Notes under the pieces: generated by a model
Database searches by the model: none
Seen by the model: the letters and a program-made list of their open reading frames with translations, nothing else
Told to the model about the DNA's origin: nothing
NCBI RefSeq assembly: GCF_933208505.1
Contig: NZ_CAKOEU010000004.1
Direction: 5' to 3' (one strand)
DNA: 64,000 nucleotides
Source: Convivina praedatoris
GTDB taxonomy: Bacteria > Bacillota > Bacilli > Lactobacillales > Lactobacillaceae
Translations under genes and position numbers: made by a program
Shown here: positions 7,317-15,796 of the stretch, one piece after another
How the letters are laid out: the number at the start of each line of letters is the position of its first letter
Position numbering within the stretch: position 1 is the stretch's first letter

Positions 7317-9377
7317 GTGGCAAAAAACGTTCACTATGATGCAGATTCAATCAAAATTTTAGAAGGGCTGGAAGCTGTTCGTAAACGACCGGGTATGTAT
7401 ATCGGTTCGACCGATGGTCGTGGCTTGCACCACTTGGTCTATGAAATTGTTGATAACGCTGTCGATGAAGCTTTAGGAGGATTTGGTGATGAAATTCGGG
7501 TTACCATTCATGCCAATAATGCCATCACGGTTCAAGATTTCGGTCGGGGAATGCCCGTTAGCATGCACTCTTCTGGCAAGCCAACCCCAGAAGTAATTTT
7601 AACGGTTTTACACGCCGGTGGAAAATTCGGTCAGGGTGGCTATGCTACTTCGGGTGGTTTGCACGGGGTTGGTTCCTCAGTTGTTAATGCCCTGTCAGAA
7701 AGTCTTAGTGTTGACATTATTCGTGAAGGTCATCGCTGGGTGGAAAAGTTTAAAAATGGGGGACAACCAATTGGCACCCTAGAAGATTTAGGCCCTAGCA
7801 AGGCGTCCACTGGTACGACTGTAACCTTCAAGCCTGATCCAAATGTCTTTTCGACGACGATTTTTAATTTTGATACCCTATCTGAACGTTTGCGGGAAGC
7901 GGCCTTTTTGATGAGCGGGGTCAAGTTTATCCTTAGTGATGAACGAGTTGAGCCGATTAAAACCGATGTTTATCACTATGAACACGGGTTAGAGTCCTTC
8001 GTTGATTTTTTGAACGAAGATAAGGCCAATCTGGGGCCAGTTATGACTTTTGAGGGCCAAAGCGATGAGATTATCGTTGATGTGGCGGCTCAATATAATG
8101 ACGGTTATTCAGAAACCCTGTTGTCATTTGTTAATAATGTGCGGACCCAGGATGGTGGTAGTCATGAAGTGGGCTTTCGCTCGGCCTGGACCAAAGCTTT
8201 TAACGACTATGCTCGTCGGGTTAGTTTGTTAAAGGATAAGGATAAAAACTTAGAAGGAACCGATGTCCGTGAAGGGTTATCGGCCGTTATTTCATTACGG
8301 ATTCCAGAACAACTTTTGCAATTTGAAGGGCAGACAAAAGATAAGTTAGGAACGCCGGAAGCCCGTGGCGCCGTTGATAGTGTTGTTAATGAAACACTAA
8401 GCCGTTTCTTACTAGAAAACGGTGACTTTGGTCAAAAGATTGTCCGTAAAGCACTACGAGCTCGGGATGCTCGTGAAGCCGCCCGTAAAGCCCGAGAAGA
8501 GAGCCGAACTGGTAAAACTAAAGGGGCTCGGGAAAAGTTATTATCAGGTAAGTTAGCACCGGCTCAGTCAAAAAATTCTGACAAAAATGAACTTTTCCTA
8601 GTGGAGGGTGATTCTGCCGGTGGTTCAGCTAAACAAGGCCGAGATCGTAAATTCCAAGCCATTTTACCTTTACGTGGGAAGGTATTAAATACCCAAAAAG
8701 CTAAATTACTTGATATTTTAAAGAACGAAGAAATTTCAACCTTGATTTATGCCATTGGTGCTGGTGTAGGGCCTGACTTTAAAATCGCTGATGCGGCCTT
8801 TGATAAAGTTATTATCATGACTGATGCCGATGACGATGGTGCTCATATTCAAACACTGTTATTGACTTTCTTTTACAAATATATGCGGCCCTTGGTTGAA
8901 GCTGGCAAGGTTTATATCGCCTTACCACCACTTTATCGTGTCCGTTATCGTTCCAAAAAAATATCGGATGCTTTTGCTTGGACCAATGATGAATTGGCTG
9001 AAATTACTGCTAAAAACCAAGCTAGTTATGAGCTAACCCGATTTAAGGGGTTGGGGGAAATGAATGCGCCCCTGCTGTGGGAAACGACCATGGATCCGCA
9101 ATCACGAACGCTAATTCGGGTTAAAATTGATGATGCAGTTTTGGCTGAAAAACGAGTGACGACCCTGATGGGCGATAAAGTTGATCCACGCCGACAATGG
9201 ATTGAAGCTAATGTCCAATTTACAATGGGCGATACTGGTTCGATTTTGGATAATGTTCAAGGAAATCAGCAAGACAGCAACTTCTTTGAACAAGTTCTCC
9301 AAGAAAAGCAGGGCAGTAAGGCTAAAGGGAAATCGGCTCCTAAGTCCACTGAGAATCAAAATCTTGAGTTATTTTAA
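7317..9377 (+). CDS. parE: DNA topoisomerase IV subunit B
   Basis: 686 residues: the ATPase subunit of the type IIA topoisomerase that decatenates daughter chromosomes. The N-terminal GHKL ATPase domain (about 1-220) has the conserved VDNAVDEA and GLHGVGSSVVNAL motifs. A transducer domain follows, then TOPRIM with EGDSAGG near 429-435 and DADDDG near 502-507, the metal-binding acidic residues. ParE rather than GyrB is inferred from pairing with parC and the divergent plsY neighbour. It starts with GTG 7317 behind AGAGGAAA. A Lys/Ser-rich tail of about 25 residues follows the conserved end. parC starts 33 bp downstream. Confidence 0.94.
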   Translation: MAKNVHYDADSIKILEGLEAVRKRPGMYIGSTDGRGLHHLVYEIVDNAVDEALGGFGDEIRVTIHANNAITVQDFGRGMPVSMHSSGKPTPEVILTVLHAGGKFGQGGYATSGGLHGVGSSVVNALSESLSVDIIREGHRWVEKFKNGGQPIGTLEDLGPSKASTGTTVTFKPDPNVFSTTIFNFDTLSERLREAAFLMSGVKFILSDERVEPIKTDVYHYEHGLESFVDFLNEDKANLGPVMTFEGQSDEIIVDVAAQYNDGYSETLLSFVNNVRTQDGGSHEVGFRSAWTKAFNDYARRVSLLKDKDKNLEGTDVREGLSAVISLRIPEQLLQFEGQTKDKLGTPEARGAVDSVVNETLSRFLLENGDFGQKIVRKALRARDAREAARKAREESRTGKTKGAREKLLSGKLAPAQSKNSDKNELFLVEGDSAGGSAKQGRDRKFQAILPLRGKVLNTQKAKLLDILKNEEISTLIYAIGAGVGPDFKIADAAFDKVIIMTDADDDGAHIQTLLLTFFYKYMRPLVEAGKVYIALPPLYRVRYRSKKISDAFAWTNDELAEITAKNQASYELTRFKGLGEMNAPLLWETTMDPQSRTLIRVKIDDAVLAEKRVTTLMGDKVDPRRQWIEANVQFTMGDTGSILDNVQGNQQDSNFFEQVLQEKQGSKAKGKSAPKSTENQNLELF

Positions 9378-9410
9378 GAGACCTTAGAAAGGAAAGAGGT
9401 TGCTAACAGA

Positions 9411-11843
9411 ATGGTAGATCGGATTCAAGAACTATCGCTAGAAGCAGTGATGGGTGAACGCTTTGGCCGTTATTCCAAATATATTATTCAAGAACGAGCC
9501 TTGCCCGATATTCGGGATGGGTTAAAGCCCGTTCAACGAAGAATTTTGTATGCTATGGAAGAAGATGGTAATACATATGACCATCCTTACCGTAAATCGG
9601 CTAAATCAGTGGGAAATGTCATGGGAAATTTCCATCCACATGGTGATTCTTCAATTTATGAAGCCATGGTACGACTTTCTCAAGATTGGAAGGTCCGTGA
9701 ACCGCTGATTGATATGAATGGAAACAATGGTTCCATTGATAATGATCCAGCCGCAGCGATGCGTTATACTGAGTCGCGTCTTTCTAAAATTGCCGACGAA
9801 ATTTTGCGTGATTTGGGTCAAGATACCGTTGATATGGTGCTTAATTTTGATGATACACTTTATGAACCAACGGTTTTGCCATCACGTTTACCCAATTTAT
9901 TTATTAATGGTGCGACTGGAATTTCAGCTGGTTATGCCACTGAAATTCCACCACATAATTTAAAAGAAATTAATAATGCTTTAATTTATTTGCTTGACCA
10001 TCCACAGGCGACTTTGAACCAATTAATGCGCTATGTTAAGGGTCCTGATTTTCCAACCGGTGGTATTATTCAGGGACTAGAGGGAATTAAGGACGCCTAT
10101 AAAACTGGCCGTGGTCGGATTATTGTCCGAGCTAAAACAGAACTAAGTGCCTTAAAGGCTGGTCGACAAAAAATTGAAATTACTGAGCTCCCCTATGAAG
10201 TGGTGAAATCAAATTTGGTAGCCAAAATTGATGCCATTCGTTTAAATCGCGATGTGGCTGGGATTACAGAAGTTCGTGATGAATCTGATCGCGAAGGATT
10301 ATCAATTGTCATTGAATTAGCCCGTGATGCGAATGCTCAGGGAATTTTAACCTATCTATTTAAGAAAACTGATTTACAAATTTCTTATAATTTCAACATG
10401 GTGGCCATTCATCAACAACGGCCGGTCTTAGTTAGTCTTCAAGCTGGATTACAAGCCTTTTTAGACTTTCGTAAGGACGTTGTCTTGAAGCGTTCAGCCT
10501 ATGAATTAAAACGTGCCCAAGCCCGGCAACACATTGTCGAAGGCTTGATTCGCATGCTATCGATTTTAGATCAGGTGGTTGCCACCATTCGGTCTTCTAA
10601 AAATCGAAAAGATGCGACTCAAAACCTGATTGACCAGTATCAATTTACACAGCAGCAGGCCGAAGCAATCGTAACCTTACAGTTGTATCGCCTAACTAAT
10701 ACGGATGTAACACAGTTAGAAAACGAGCATGCCGAATTAAAGGCCAAAATTGAACAGTTACAACGAATTTTAACGGAGCAAGATGCCCTACATGATGTGG
10801 TTCGAGCTGAAATTAAAGCTATTTCCAAGCAGTATGTCTCCGATCGTCGCAGTGTGATTGAAGATCAAATTGAGGATCTAGTCATTGACACGGCTGTGAC
10901 TATCCCAGAAGAAAATGTTCGCGTACTCGTTTCTAAAAATGGTTACTATAAGCGGTCGTCACTACGTTCCTACAAGGCTTCGGCCCCTGAAAATGGGTTG
11001 GCTGAAGATGACTTGGTATGTTTTGAAGGGACGTTAAATACTACCCAGCATTTACTATTATTTACGAATTTAGGAAATGTCATTTATCGACCGGTCTTTG
11101 ATTTGCCAGATTTACGTTGGAAAGATTTGGGTGAACACTTGTCCCAGCAATTGACGAGTTGGCAGGGGGATGAAAGTTTGGTAGCAGCTTTAGTGGTTGA
11201 TAATCCTCAATCAGAACAAACAGTTTTGTTAACAAGTAATGATGGTTTCATTAAACAAACCAACTTAACTGATTTAATTCCTAAGGCTTATAAAAAGAAA
11301 TCGATTATGGCCATGAAATTGAAGCAGTCAACTAGCCGGTTACTGACGGTAACAATGGTTACGCCAACTACTCAATCCGAACAAGTCGTGATTTTCAGTC
11401 AGGCAGCCCAAGCGCTACGTTATGATTTGAATGAAGTACCAGTTGTTGGCAATCGGACGAGTGGAGTTAAAGCGATTAATTTGTCAGAGGGCGATAGCCT
11501 AGTGGCAGCTACTTTAGCTGATGATAAAATGACGCAAGTCGCTTTAGTTGCCGAAAACGGGGCATTTAAGCACATGAGTTTGGCTGAATTACCTCTGGCA
11601 CACCGTGCTACTAAAGGGGTACAAATATTTACACAACGTAAAACGCGAAGCTATCAATTGGCAGCGGCTTGTCTCTTGGGTACTAATGATCAAGCAATTT
11701 CGATTTTAACGGAGCGCCAGCAGGAAGTGAGTTTGCAATTAAGTGATTATAGTCAGGCTAGCCGAACTAGTAATGGCCGAGAAGTTTTGGATGTTAAAAA
11801 ACTTGGTCAGGCGATTCAAATTCAGCCTTTAACCCTTAGTTAA
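9411..11843 (+). CDS. parC: DNA topoisomerase IV subunit A
   Basis: 810 residues: the DNA-cleaving subunit of topoisomerase IV. The winged-helix/tower domain carries the catalytic Tyr119 in AAMRYTE. The quinolone-resistance region includes HPHGDSSIYE with the usual Ser. A long coiled tower region (about 340-490) and a C-terminal beta-pinwheel of GyrA-box-like repeats follow. The start ATG has AAAGGAAAGAGG upstream. It is co-transcribed with parE, and together they form the A2B2 enzyme. The short pinwheel end is typical of ParC rather than GyrA. Confidence 0.94.
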   Translation: MVDRIQELSLEAVMGERFGRYSKYIIQERALPDIRDGLKPVQRRILYAMEEDGNTYDHPYRKSAKSVGNVMGNFHPHGDSSIYEAMVRLSQDWKVREPLIDMNGNNGSIDNDPAAAMRYTESRLSKIADEILRDLGQDTVDMVLNFDDTLYEPTVLPSRLPNLFINGATGISAGYATEIPPHNLKEINNALIYLLDHPQATLNQLMRYVKGPDFPTGGIIQGLEGIKDAYKTGRGRIIVRAKTELSALKAGRQKIEITELPYEVVKSNLVAKIDAIRLNRDVAGITEVRDESDREGLSIVIELARDANAQGILTYLFKKTDLQISYNFNMVAIHQQRPVLVSLQAGLQAFLDFRKDVVLKRSAYELKRAQARQHIVEGLIRMLSILDQVVATIRSSKNRKDATQNLIDQYQFTQQQAEAIVTLQLYRLTNTDVTQLENEHAELKAKIEQLQRILTEQDALHDVVRAEIKAISKQYVSDRRSVIEDQIEDLVIDTAVTIPEENVRVLVSKNGYYKRSSLRSYKASAPENGLAEDDLVCFEGTLNTTQHLLLFTNLGNVIYRPVFDLPDLRWKDLGEHLSQQLTSWQGDESLVAALVVDNPQSEQTVLLTSNDGFIKQTNLTDLIPKAYKKKSIMAMKLKQSTSRLLTVTMVTPTTQSEQVVIFSQAAQALRYDLNEVPVVGNRTSGVKAINLSEGDSLVAATLADDKMTQVALVAENGAFKHMSLAELPLAHRATKGVQIFTQRKTRSYQLAAACLLGTNDQAISILTERQQEVSLQLSDYSQASRTSNGREVLDVKKLGQAIQIQPLTLS

Positions 11844-11855
11844 GTAGTATTAATA

Positions 11856-11864
11856 TGATAAAAT
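11856..11864 (+). promoter_or_regulatory. Extended -10 promoter for ppaC
   Basis: TGATAAAAT (TG-n-TAAAAT) lies 23 bp before the ppaC start. The same nonamer occurs at 40961-40969 and 63801-63809, also ahead of genes. Confidence 0.5.
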
Positions 11865-11887
11865 AATTAAAAAATAGGAGTGAAGTT

Positions 11888-12793
11888 ATGGCACAGATAC
11901 AAGTTTTTGGACATAAAAATCCCGATACTGATACAGTTGTTTCGGCAATTGGCGCTAGTTATCTTTTAAATCAACAGGGACTAGATACCCAGGCCTTTGC
12001 ACAGGGAAAGCCTAATGCTGAAACCAAGTACGTATTAGATTATTTTAAGGTTGAGCCTTTACCAATTATTAGTGAAGCAACTAGTGCTGAAGTGGTATTG
12101 GTTGATCACAATGAGGTAGCACAATCAGTTGATAACCTGACTGATGTGACAGTTAATCATATTTTTGATCATCACAAGTTCAATTTTCAAAATGCTACCC
12201 CACTTTATATCACAGCCAAGCCTTGGGGTTCTGTGGCCACTATCTTGTACTTTGAATTACAAGCAGCCCAAATTGAAATTCCAGCGCAGTTGGCTGGTTT
12301 GCTCTTATCAGGGATTATTTCAGACACCTTGCTATTAAAGAGTCCAACAACGACTGACTGGGATCGTCAAGCTTTGCCAAGTTTGGCTCGTTTAGCTGGA
12401 CTTGATGATGTCGATAGTTATGGTCTAGCTATGCTAAAGGCTGGTACAGATTTGTCAACTCGTTCCGACCAAGAGTTGTTGGATGGGGATGCAAAATCTT
12501 TTGAAATGGGTGGACACCAATTTAGAATTGGTCAAGTCAATACTGTTGATATTGATGATGTGTTGGCCCGTCAGGCTGGCTTAGAACAAGCTATGAAGGC
12601 TGAAGGGTATGAAGACTTCCTGTTTGTGATTACTGATATTTTGAATTCTAACTCAAAGGCTTTGTATCTTGGGGATACACCGGCTAGTATTGAAAGTGCT
12701 TTTGGCAAAAAATTGGTTAATAATGTGATTGATTTGCCTGGCGTTGTCTCACGTAAAAAGCAAGTTGTACCACCATTGGAAGGGCAATTTTAA
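11888..12793 (+). CDS. ppaC: Manganese-dependent inorganic pyrophosphatase
   Basis: 301 residues, DHH-superfamily class II pyrophosphatase, which hydrolyses PPi to two phosphates in the cytoplasm and pulls biosynthetic reactions forward. GHKNPDTD at residues 8-15 and the DHH triad at 94-96 supply metal ligands. The C-terminal DHHA2 domain ends with the substrate-binding SRKKQ near residue 288. The start has AGGAG 7 bases upstream. It is a single gene with its own promoter, followed by the promoter of rpmG. Confidence 0.96.
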   Translation: MAQIQVFGHKNPDTDTVVSAIGASYLLNQQGLDTQAFAQGKPNAETKYVLDYFKVEPLPIISEATSAEVVLVDHNEVAQSVDNLTDVTVNHIFDHHKFNFQNATPLYITAKPWGSVATILYFELQAAQIEIPAQLAGLLLSGIISDTLLLKSPTTTDWDRQALPSLARLAGLDDVDSYGLAMLKAGTDLSTRSDQELLDGDAKSFEMGGHQFRIGQVNTVDIDDVLARQAGLEQAMKAEGYEDFLFVITDILNSNSKALYLGDTPASIESAFGKKLVNNVIDLPGVVSRKKQVVPPLEGQF

Positions 12794-12833
12794 GCCAAAT
12801 TAGTTGTCATCAAGTTAAAAATTCGTCAAAGCC

Positions 12834-12862
12834 TTTACACATGACCTTGTCCCATGTATAAT
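12834..12862 (+). promoter_or_regulatory. Strong promoter for rpmG-rpsN
   Basis: TTTACA at 12834-12839, a 17-bp spacer and TATAAT at 12857-12862. Initiation near 12869 would leave a leader of about 50 nt. I looked for a Zur-type inverted repeat here and did not find one. Confidence 0.75.
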
Positions 12863-12920
12863 TGACATTTGTATTGACAAGCAAATAATTCTATTAAAAA
12901 AATACTGAGGAGCTGAAACT

Positions 12921-13070
12921 ATGCGTATTCACGTTGTTTTAGGAAATGATGAAACTGGTGAGCGTATTTACTTGACGTCCAAGAATCGTCGTAATACGCC
13001 TGACCGTCTTGAGTTAAAGAAGTACTCACCCAAACTTCGTAAAGTTGTAACTTTTAAGGAGATCAAGTAA
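12921..13070 (+). CDS. rpmG: 50S ribosomal protein L33, zinc-independent form
   Basis: 49 residues starting at ATG 12921 with GAGGAG upstream. The sequence MRIHVVLGNDETGERIYLT is L33-like, but the protein has no cysteine, so it is the C-minus form that does not bind zinc. Its stop overlaps the rpsN start by one base, and rpsN is also the cysteine-free form, so the two form a tight zinc-sparing pair. In other Firmicutes such paralogues are often induced by zinc limitation; here no repressor site was recognised and expression may be constitutive. Confidence 0.93.
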   Translation: MRIHVVLGNDETGERIYLTSKNRRNTPDRLELKKYSPKLRKVVTFKEIK

Positions 13071-13339
13071 TGGCAAAGAAATCAAAGATTGCAAAGGCAA
13101 AGCAACGTGAAGCGTTGGTTGCGAAGTACGCTGACAAGCGTGCTGCTTTAAAGGCTGCTGGTGATTACATCGGTTTGGCTGCATTGCCAAAGGATTCTTC
13201 ACCTGTACGTGTTCATAACCGTGACCAAGTTGATGGTCGTCCTCACGCTTACATGCGTGAATTCGGTATTTCACGTTTGAACTTCCGTCAATTAGCACAC
13301 AAGGGTCAAATTCCTGGTGTTCGGAAGGCTTCTTGGTAA
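13070..13339 (+). CDS. rpsN: 30S ribosomal protein S14, zinc-independent long form
   Basis: 89 residues, the long S14 type, with no cysteine. The zinc-binding short form of about 61 residues has a CxxC...CxxC set that is absent here. The conserved NRDQVDGRPHAYMREFGISR and the C-terminal GQIPGVRKASW are clear. ATG 13070 uses the last base of the rpmG stop. A strong terminator follows. Confidence 0.94.
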   Translation: MAKKSKIAKAKQREALVAKYADKRAALKAAGDYIGLAALPKDSSPVRVHNRDQVDGRPHAYMREFGISRLNFRQLAHKGQIPGVRKASW

Positions 13340-13357
13340 GCTGAGCTTATCTCTCTT

Positions 13358-13388
13358 AATACGCTCATCGCTTGATGAGCGTATTTTT
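13358..13388 (+). terminator. Terminator after rpsN
   Basis: The arms AATACGCTCATC and GATGAGCGTATT pair perfectly around a GCTT loop and are followed by a T run. Confidence 0.9.
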
Positions 13389-13407
13389 GGTAGCCAAAAT
13401 TGTTAAT

Positions 13408-13436
13408 TTGCAAATTGAAGGCATTTAGGCTATGAT
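13408..13436 (+). promoter_or_regulatory. Promoter for the rimP-nusA-infB operon
   Basis: TTGCAA at 13408-13413, a 17-bp spacer and TATGAT at 13431-13436. The start of transcription near 13443 lies just before two hairpins. Confidence 0.6.
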
Positions 13437-13448
13437 TGAGGTAGTTAA

Positions 13449-13502
13449 TTTACATGCGTACTGTAAATGGGCGGGTCGATTTGACGACCGGCTCATTTTT
13501 TA
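13449..13502 (+). promoter_or_regulatory. Two-hairpin leader with terminator-like structure ahead of rimP
   Basis: The first hairpin has arms TTTACA (13449-13454) and TGTAAA (13462-13467). The second, 13467-13496, pairs ATGGGCGGGTCG with CGACCGGCTCAT (one mismatch, one G-T pair) and runs into a six-T tract. It lies between the promoter and the first gene, so it looks like an attenuator for the nusA operon rather than the end of a gene. Confidence 0.55.
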
Positions 13503-13540
13503 TGAATTGGACAAGTTTTAATTAGCAGAAAGGAATTATC

Positions 13541-14017
13541 TTGGCAGGTCAAGCAAAAAATGCCTTACTAACATTAATACAGCCGATTCTAGACAATCAG
13601 GGCTTACTTTTGTGGCAGCTCTCGATTAAGAATGGCGGCGGACAAAAAACCGTTGAAGTTTTGGTTGATCGACCAGAGCACGTCGCTGTCACCATGGATG
13701 ATTTGACGCTCTTTACTCAGGCGGTTAATGAAGTTTTGGACGATGTTGACAATGATCCAATCCCTGAAGCTTATCTGTTAGATATTAGCTCACCCGGATT
13801 AGACCGCCCTTTAGTGGAGCAGTGGCACTTTCAGTGGGCTTTGGAAGGCCAAGAGCCGATTGTTCTAGCCCTTTTTTCACCCCGTTTAGGGCAAAAAAAA
13901 TGGGCTGGTAAGCTTACTGAAGTTACTGATCAAGGAATTACAATTGAAAGTGATCAAGGCCTTCAACAATTTAATTACGATGAAATTGCTAAAGCGGCTT
14001 TGGATGTTCAGTTTTAA
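13541..14017 (+). CDS. rimP: Ribosome maturation factor RimP
   Basis: 158 residues, required for maturation of the 30S subunit. The signature DISSPGLDRPL sits near residues 84-94, between the N-terminal alpha/beta domain and a C-terminal Sm-like fold. The start is TTG 13541, set by AGAAAGGA 7 bases upstream and by a family-like N-terminus. First gene of the rimP-nusA-ylxR-ylxQ-infB-rbfA operon. Confidence 0.93.
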   Translation: MAGQAKNALLTLIQPILDNQGLLLWQLSIKNGGGQKTVEVLVDRPEHVAVTMDDLTLFTQAVNEVLDDVDNDPIPEAYLLDISSPGLDRPLVEQWHFQWALEGQEPIVLALFSPRLGQKKWAGKLTEVTDQGITIESDQGLQQFNYDEIAKAALDVQF

Positions 14018-14044
14018 TTTAAGAGATAACATGGAGAAAAATAA

Positions 14045-15172
14045 ATGAGTAAAGAATTAGTCGATGCTCTTAATGCTTTAGAGGCAGAACGCGGAATTGA
14101 TCGGACCGTGGTTGTTGAAGCTTTGGAAAACGCACTTAAAGCGGCTTATAAAAAGCAATACAATGCCGCTCAAAATGTGGAAGCCACCTTTGATGACAAG
14201 AAGGGTAAGATGACAATTAAGCAAGTTAAATTAGTTGTCTTGGATGAAGATTTTGTTGATGCTGATCTAGAAATTTCTTTAAGTGACGCCTTAAAAATTA
14301 ACAAGGCCTACGAACCTGGTGATGAAATTCGCTTTGATGTAACACCTAAGGACTTTGGTCGGATGGCCGCTCAGGCTGCTAAACAAGTCATCGTACAAAA
14401 AATGCGTGAAGCTGGTCGTGAAGCCATCTATAACAAGTTTCAGGACTATGAAAATGAAATCATTACCGGTGAGGTGGAACGTCAAGACGCCCGCTTCTTA
14501 TATGTCATGTTAGCTGGTCAACAAGAGGCTGTGATGGCCCCTGGTGACCAAATGCCAAATGAACATTACCGGATGCGTGATCGAATCAAAGTCTTGGTGA
14601 CCAAGGTTGACAATAACCTTAAGGGTCCTCAAATCTTTGTGTCACGAACAGCGCCTGATTTGGTAAAACGATTATTTGAGCAAGAAGTTCCAGAAGTTTA
14701 TGATGGCACAGTTGAAATCGTTAGCATTGCTCGTGAAGCTGGTGATCGTTCTAAGATTGCCGTTTATACTCATGATGCTGATTTGGATCCAGTTGGTGCC
14801 TTAGTGGGACAACGGGGTGTTCGAGTGCAAAATGTGGTCAATGAACTTGGTGGCGAGCACATGGACATTGTTGAATGGGTTGAAGATGAAGCCCAATACA
14901 TTGCCAATGCCTTGAACCCTTCCGAAGTTACGGATGTAATCTTTGATCAGGAAAACGAACGAGTTGTGACGGTAATTGTACCAGACGACCAGTTGTCTTT
15001 GGCAATTGGAAAGCGGGGACAAAATGCTCGCTTAGCAGCCCGCTTGACTGGCTTTAAAATTGATATTAAGTCTGAAAGTGAAGCTGGGGACCTTTTAAAA
15101 GCAAGTGCAGCTCCTGAAATTGCTGAAGATGAGGTTGTTAGTGAGTCGGATACGCCAGCTGATTTCAGTTAA
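14045..15172 (+). CDS. nusA: Transcription termination/antitermination factor NusA
   Basis: 375 residues. The N-terminal RNA-polymerase-binding domain covers about 1-125, an S1 domain follows (EVERQDARFLYVML region), then two KH domains with GQRGVRVQ and GKRGQNARLA, the GxxG loops that grip RNA. The length without acidic repeats is normal for Firmicutes. NusA modulates pausing and intrinsic termination, including at the riboswitches and T-box seen in this window. It starts 27 bp after rimP with GGAG 11 bases before ATG. Confidence 0.95.
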   Translation: MSKELVDALNALEAERGIDRTVVVEALENALKAAYKKQYNAAQNVEATFDDKKGKMTIKQVKLVVLDEDFVDADLEISLSDALKINKAYEPGDEIRFDVTPKDFGRMAAQAAKQVIVQKMREAGREAIYNKFQDYENEIITGEVERQDARFLYVMLAGQQEAVMAPGDQMPNEHYRMRDRIKVLVTKVDNNLKGPQIFVSRTAPDLVKRLFEQEVPEVYDGTVEIVSIAREAGDRSKIAVYTHDADLDPVGALVGQRGVRVQNVVNELGGEHMDIVEWVEDEAQYIANALNPSEVTDVIFDQENERVVTVIVPDDQLSLAIGKRGQNARLAARLTGFKIDIKSESEAGDLLKASAAPEIAEDEVVSESDTPADFS

Positions 15173-15189
15173 AAAGGAGGCGGTGAATC

Positions 15190-15486
15190 ATGAAAACACG
15201 CAAAATTCCGTTGCGTAAGGACATCGTCACCGGGGCTATGTTTCCTAAAAAAGACTTAGTTCGGGTTGTTCGCAGCAAAGAAGGCGAAGTAAGTTTAGAT
15301 CCCACTGGTAAGAAAAATGGTCGGGGTGCTTATATTAGCCTAGATGTTAACGTTGCTCAGCAAGCGCAGCGTGAACATGTTTTTGAAAAGGCTTTTGGGG
15401 TAGCAATCCCAGCTAGTTTTTATCAAGAATTAATTGAGTATGTTGACCACCAGCAAGCTCGTCAGGAGCTTTTTGGTGAACGATAA
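15190..15486 (+). CDS. ylxR: YlxR/RnpM family RNA-binding protein
   Basis: 98 residues of the DUF448/YlxR family, with an N-terminal RKIPLRKDIVTG region and GRGAYISLD near residues 47-55. In Bacillus the homologue binds RNase P RNA and modulates its activity. It starts behind AAGGAGGCGG and overlaps ylxQ. It is the conserved small gene between nusA and the L7Ae-like gene. Confidence 0.92.
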   Translation: MKTRKIPLRKDIVTGAMFPKKDLVRVVRSKEGEVSLDPTGKKNGRGAYISLDVNVAQQAQREHVFEKAFGVAIPASFYQELIEYVDHQQARQELFGER

Positions 15487-15796
15487 TCAAATAGCAATTA
15501 GAAATTTGTTAGGTTTGGCTATGAAAGCTGGTAAACTAGTCCTGGGTACTGGACCAACTTTAGATGCTATTCGCCAGCAGAAGGTGCAAGTAGTTTTTTT
15601 TCCAAATGATGGTGGAAAAAGCCAAGCTAAAAAATTTCAAGATAAGACCCAGTTTTATCATATCCAGCTGGTGCAAGACTTTGATCGAGATACTCTCAGT
15701 CAAGCTATTGGTGCTAATCGCAGTGTTTTTGGGGTTAGTGATCAAGGCTTTAGTAAAAAAATTAAACAATTACTAATCGAAAAGGAGCGCAATTAA
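15476..15796 (+). CDS. ylxQ: L7Ae-family RNA-binding protein YlxQ
   Basis: 106 residues of the L7Ae/L30e/S12e K-turn-binding family. NLLGLAMKAGKLVLGTG is the family signature. An upstream ATG at 15434 would add 14 residues inside ylxR, but AGGAGC at 15464-15469 sits correctly for GTG 15476, giving MNDNQIAIRN as expected. It overlaps ylxR by 11 nt, and its stop shares a base with the infB ATG. Confidence 0.9.
   Translation: MNDNQIAIRNLLGLAMKAGKLVLGTGPTLDAIRQQKVQVVFFPNDGGKSQAKKFQDKTQFYHIQLVQDFDRDTLSQAIGANRSVFGVSDQGFSKKIKQLLIEKERN

Noticed and set aside
12780..12920. Zur operator before rpmG-rpsN
   Set aside because: No inverted repeat of the Zur type was found; only a promoter is clear.
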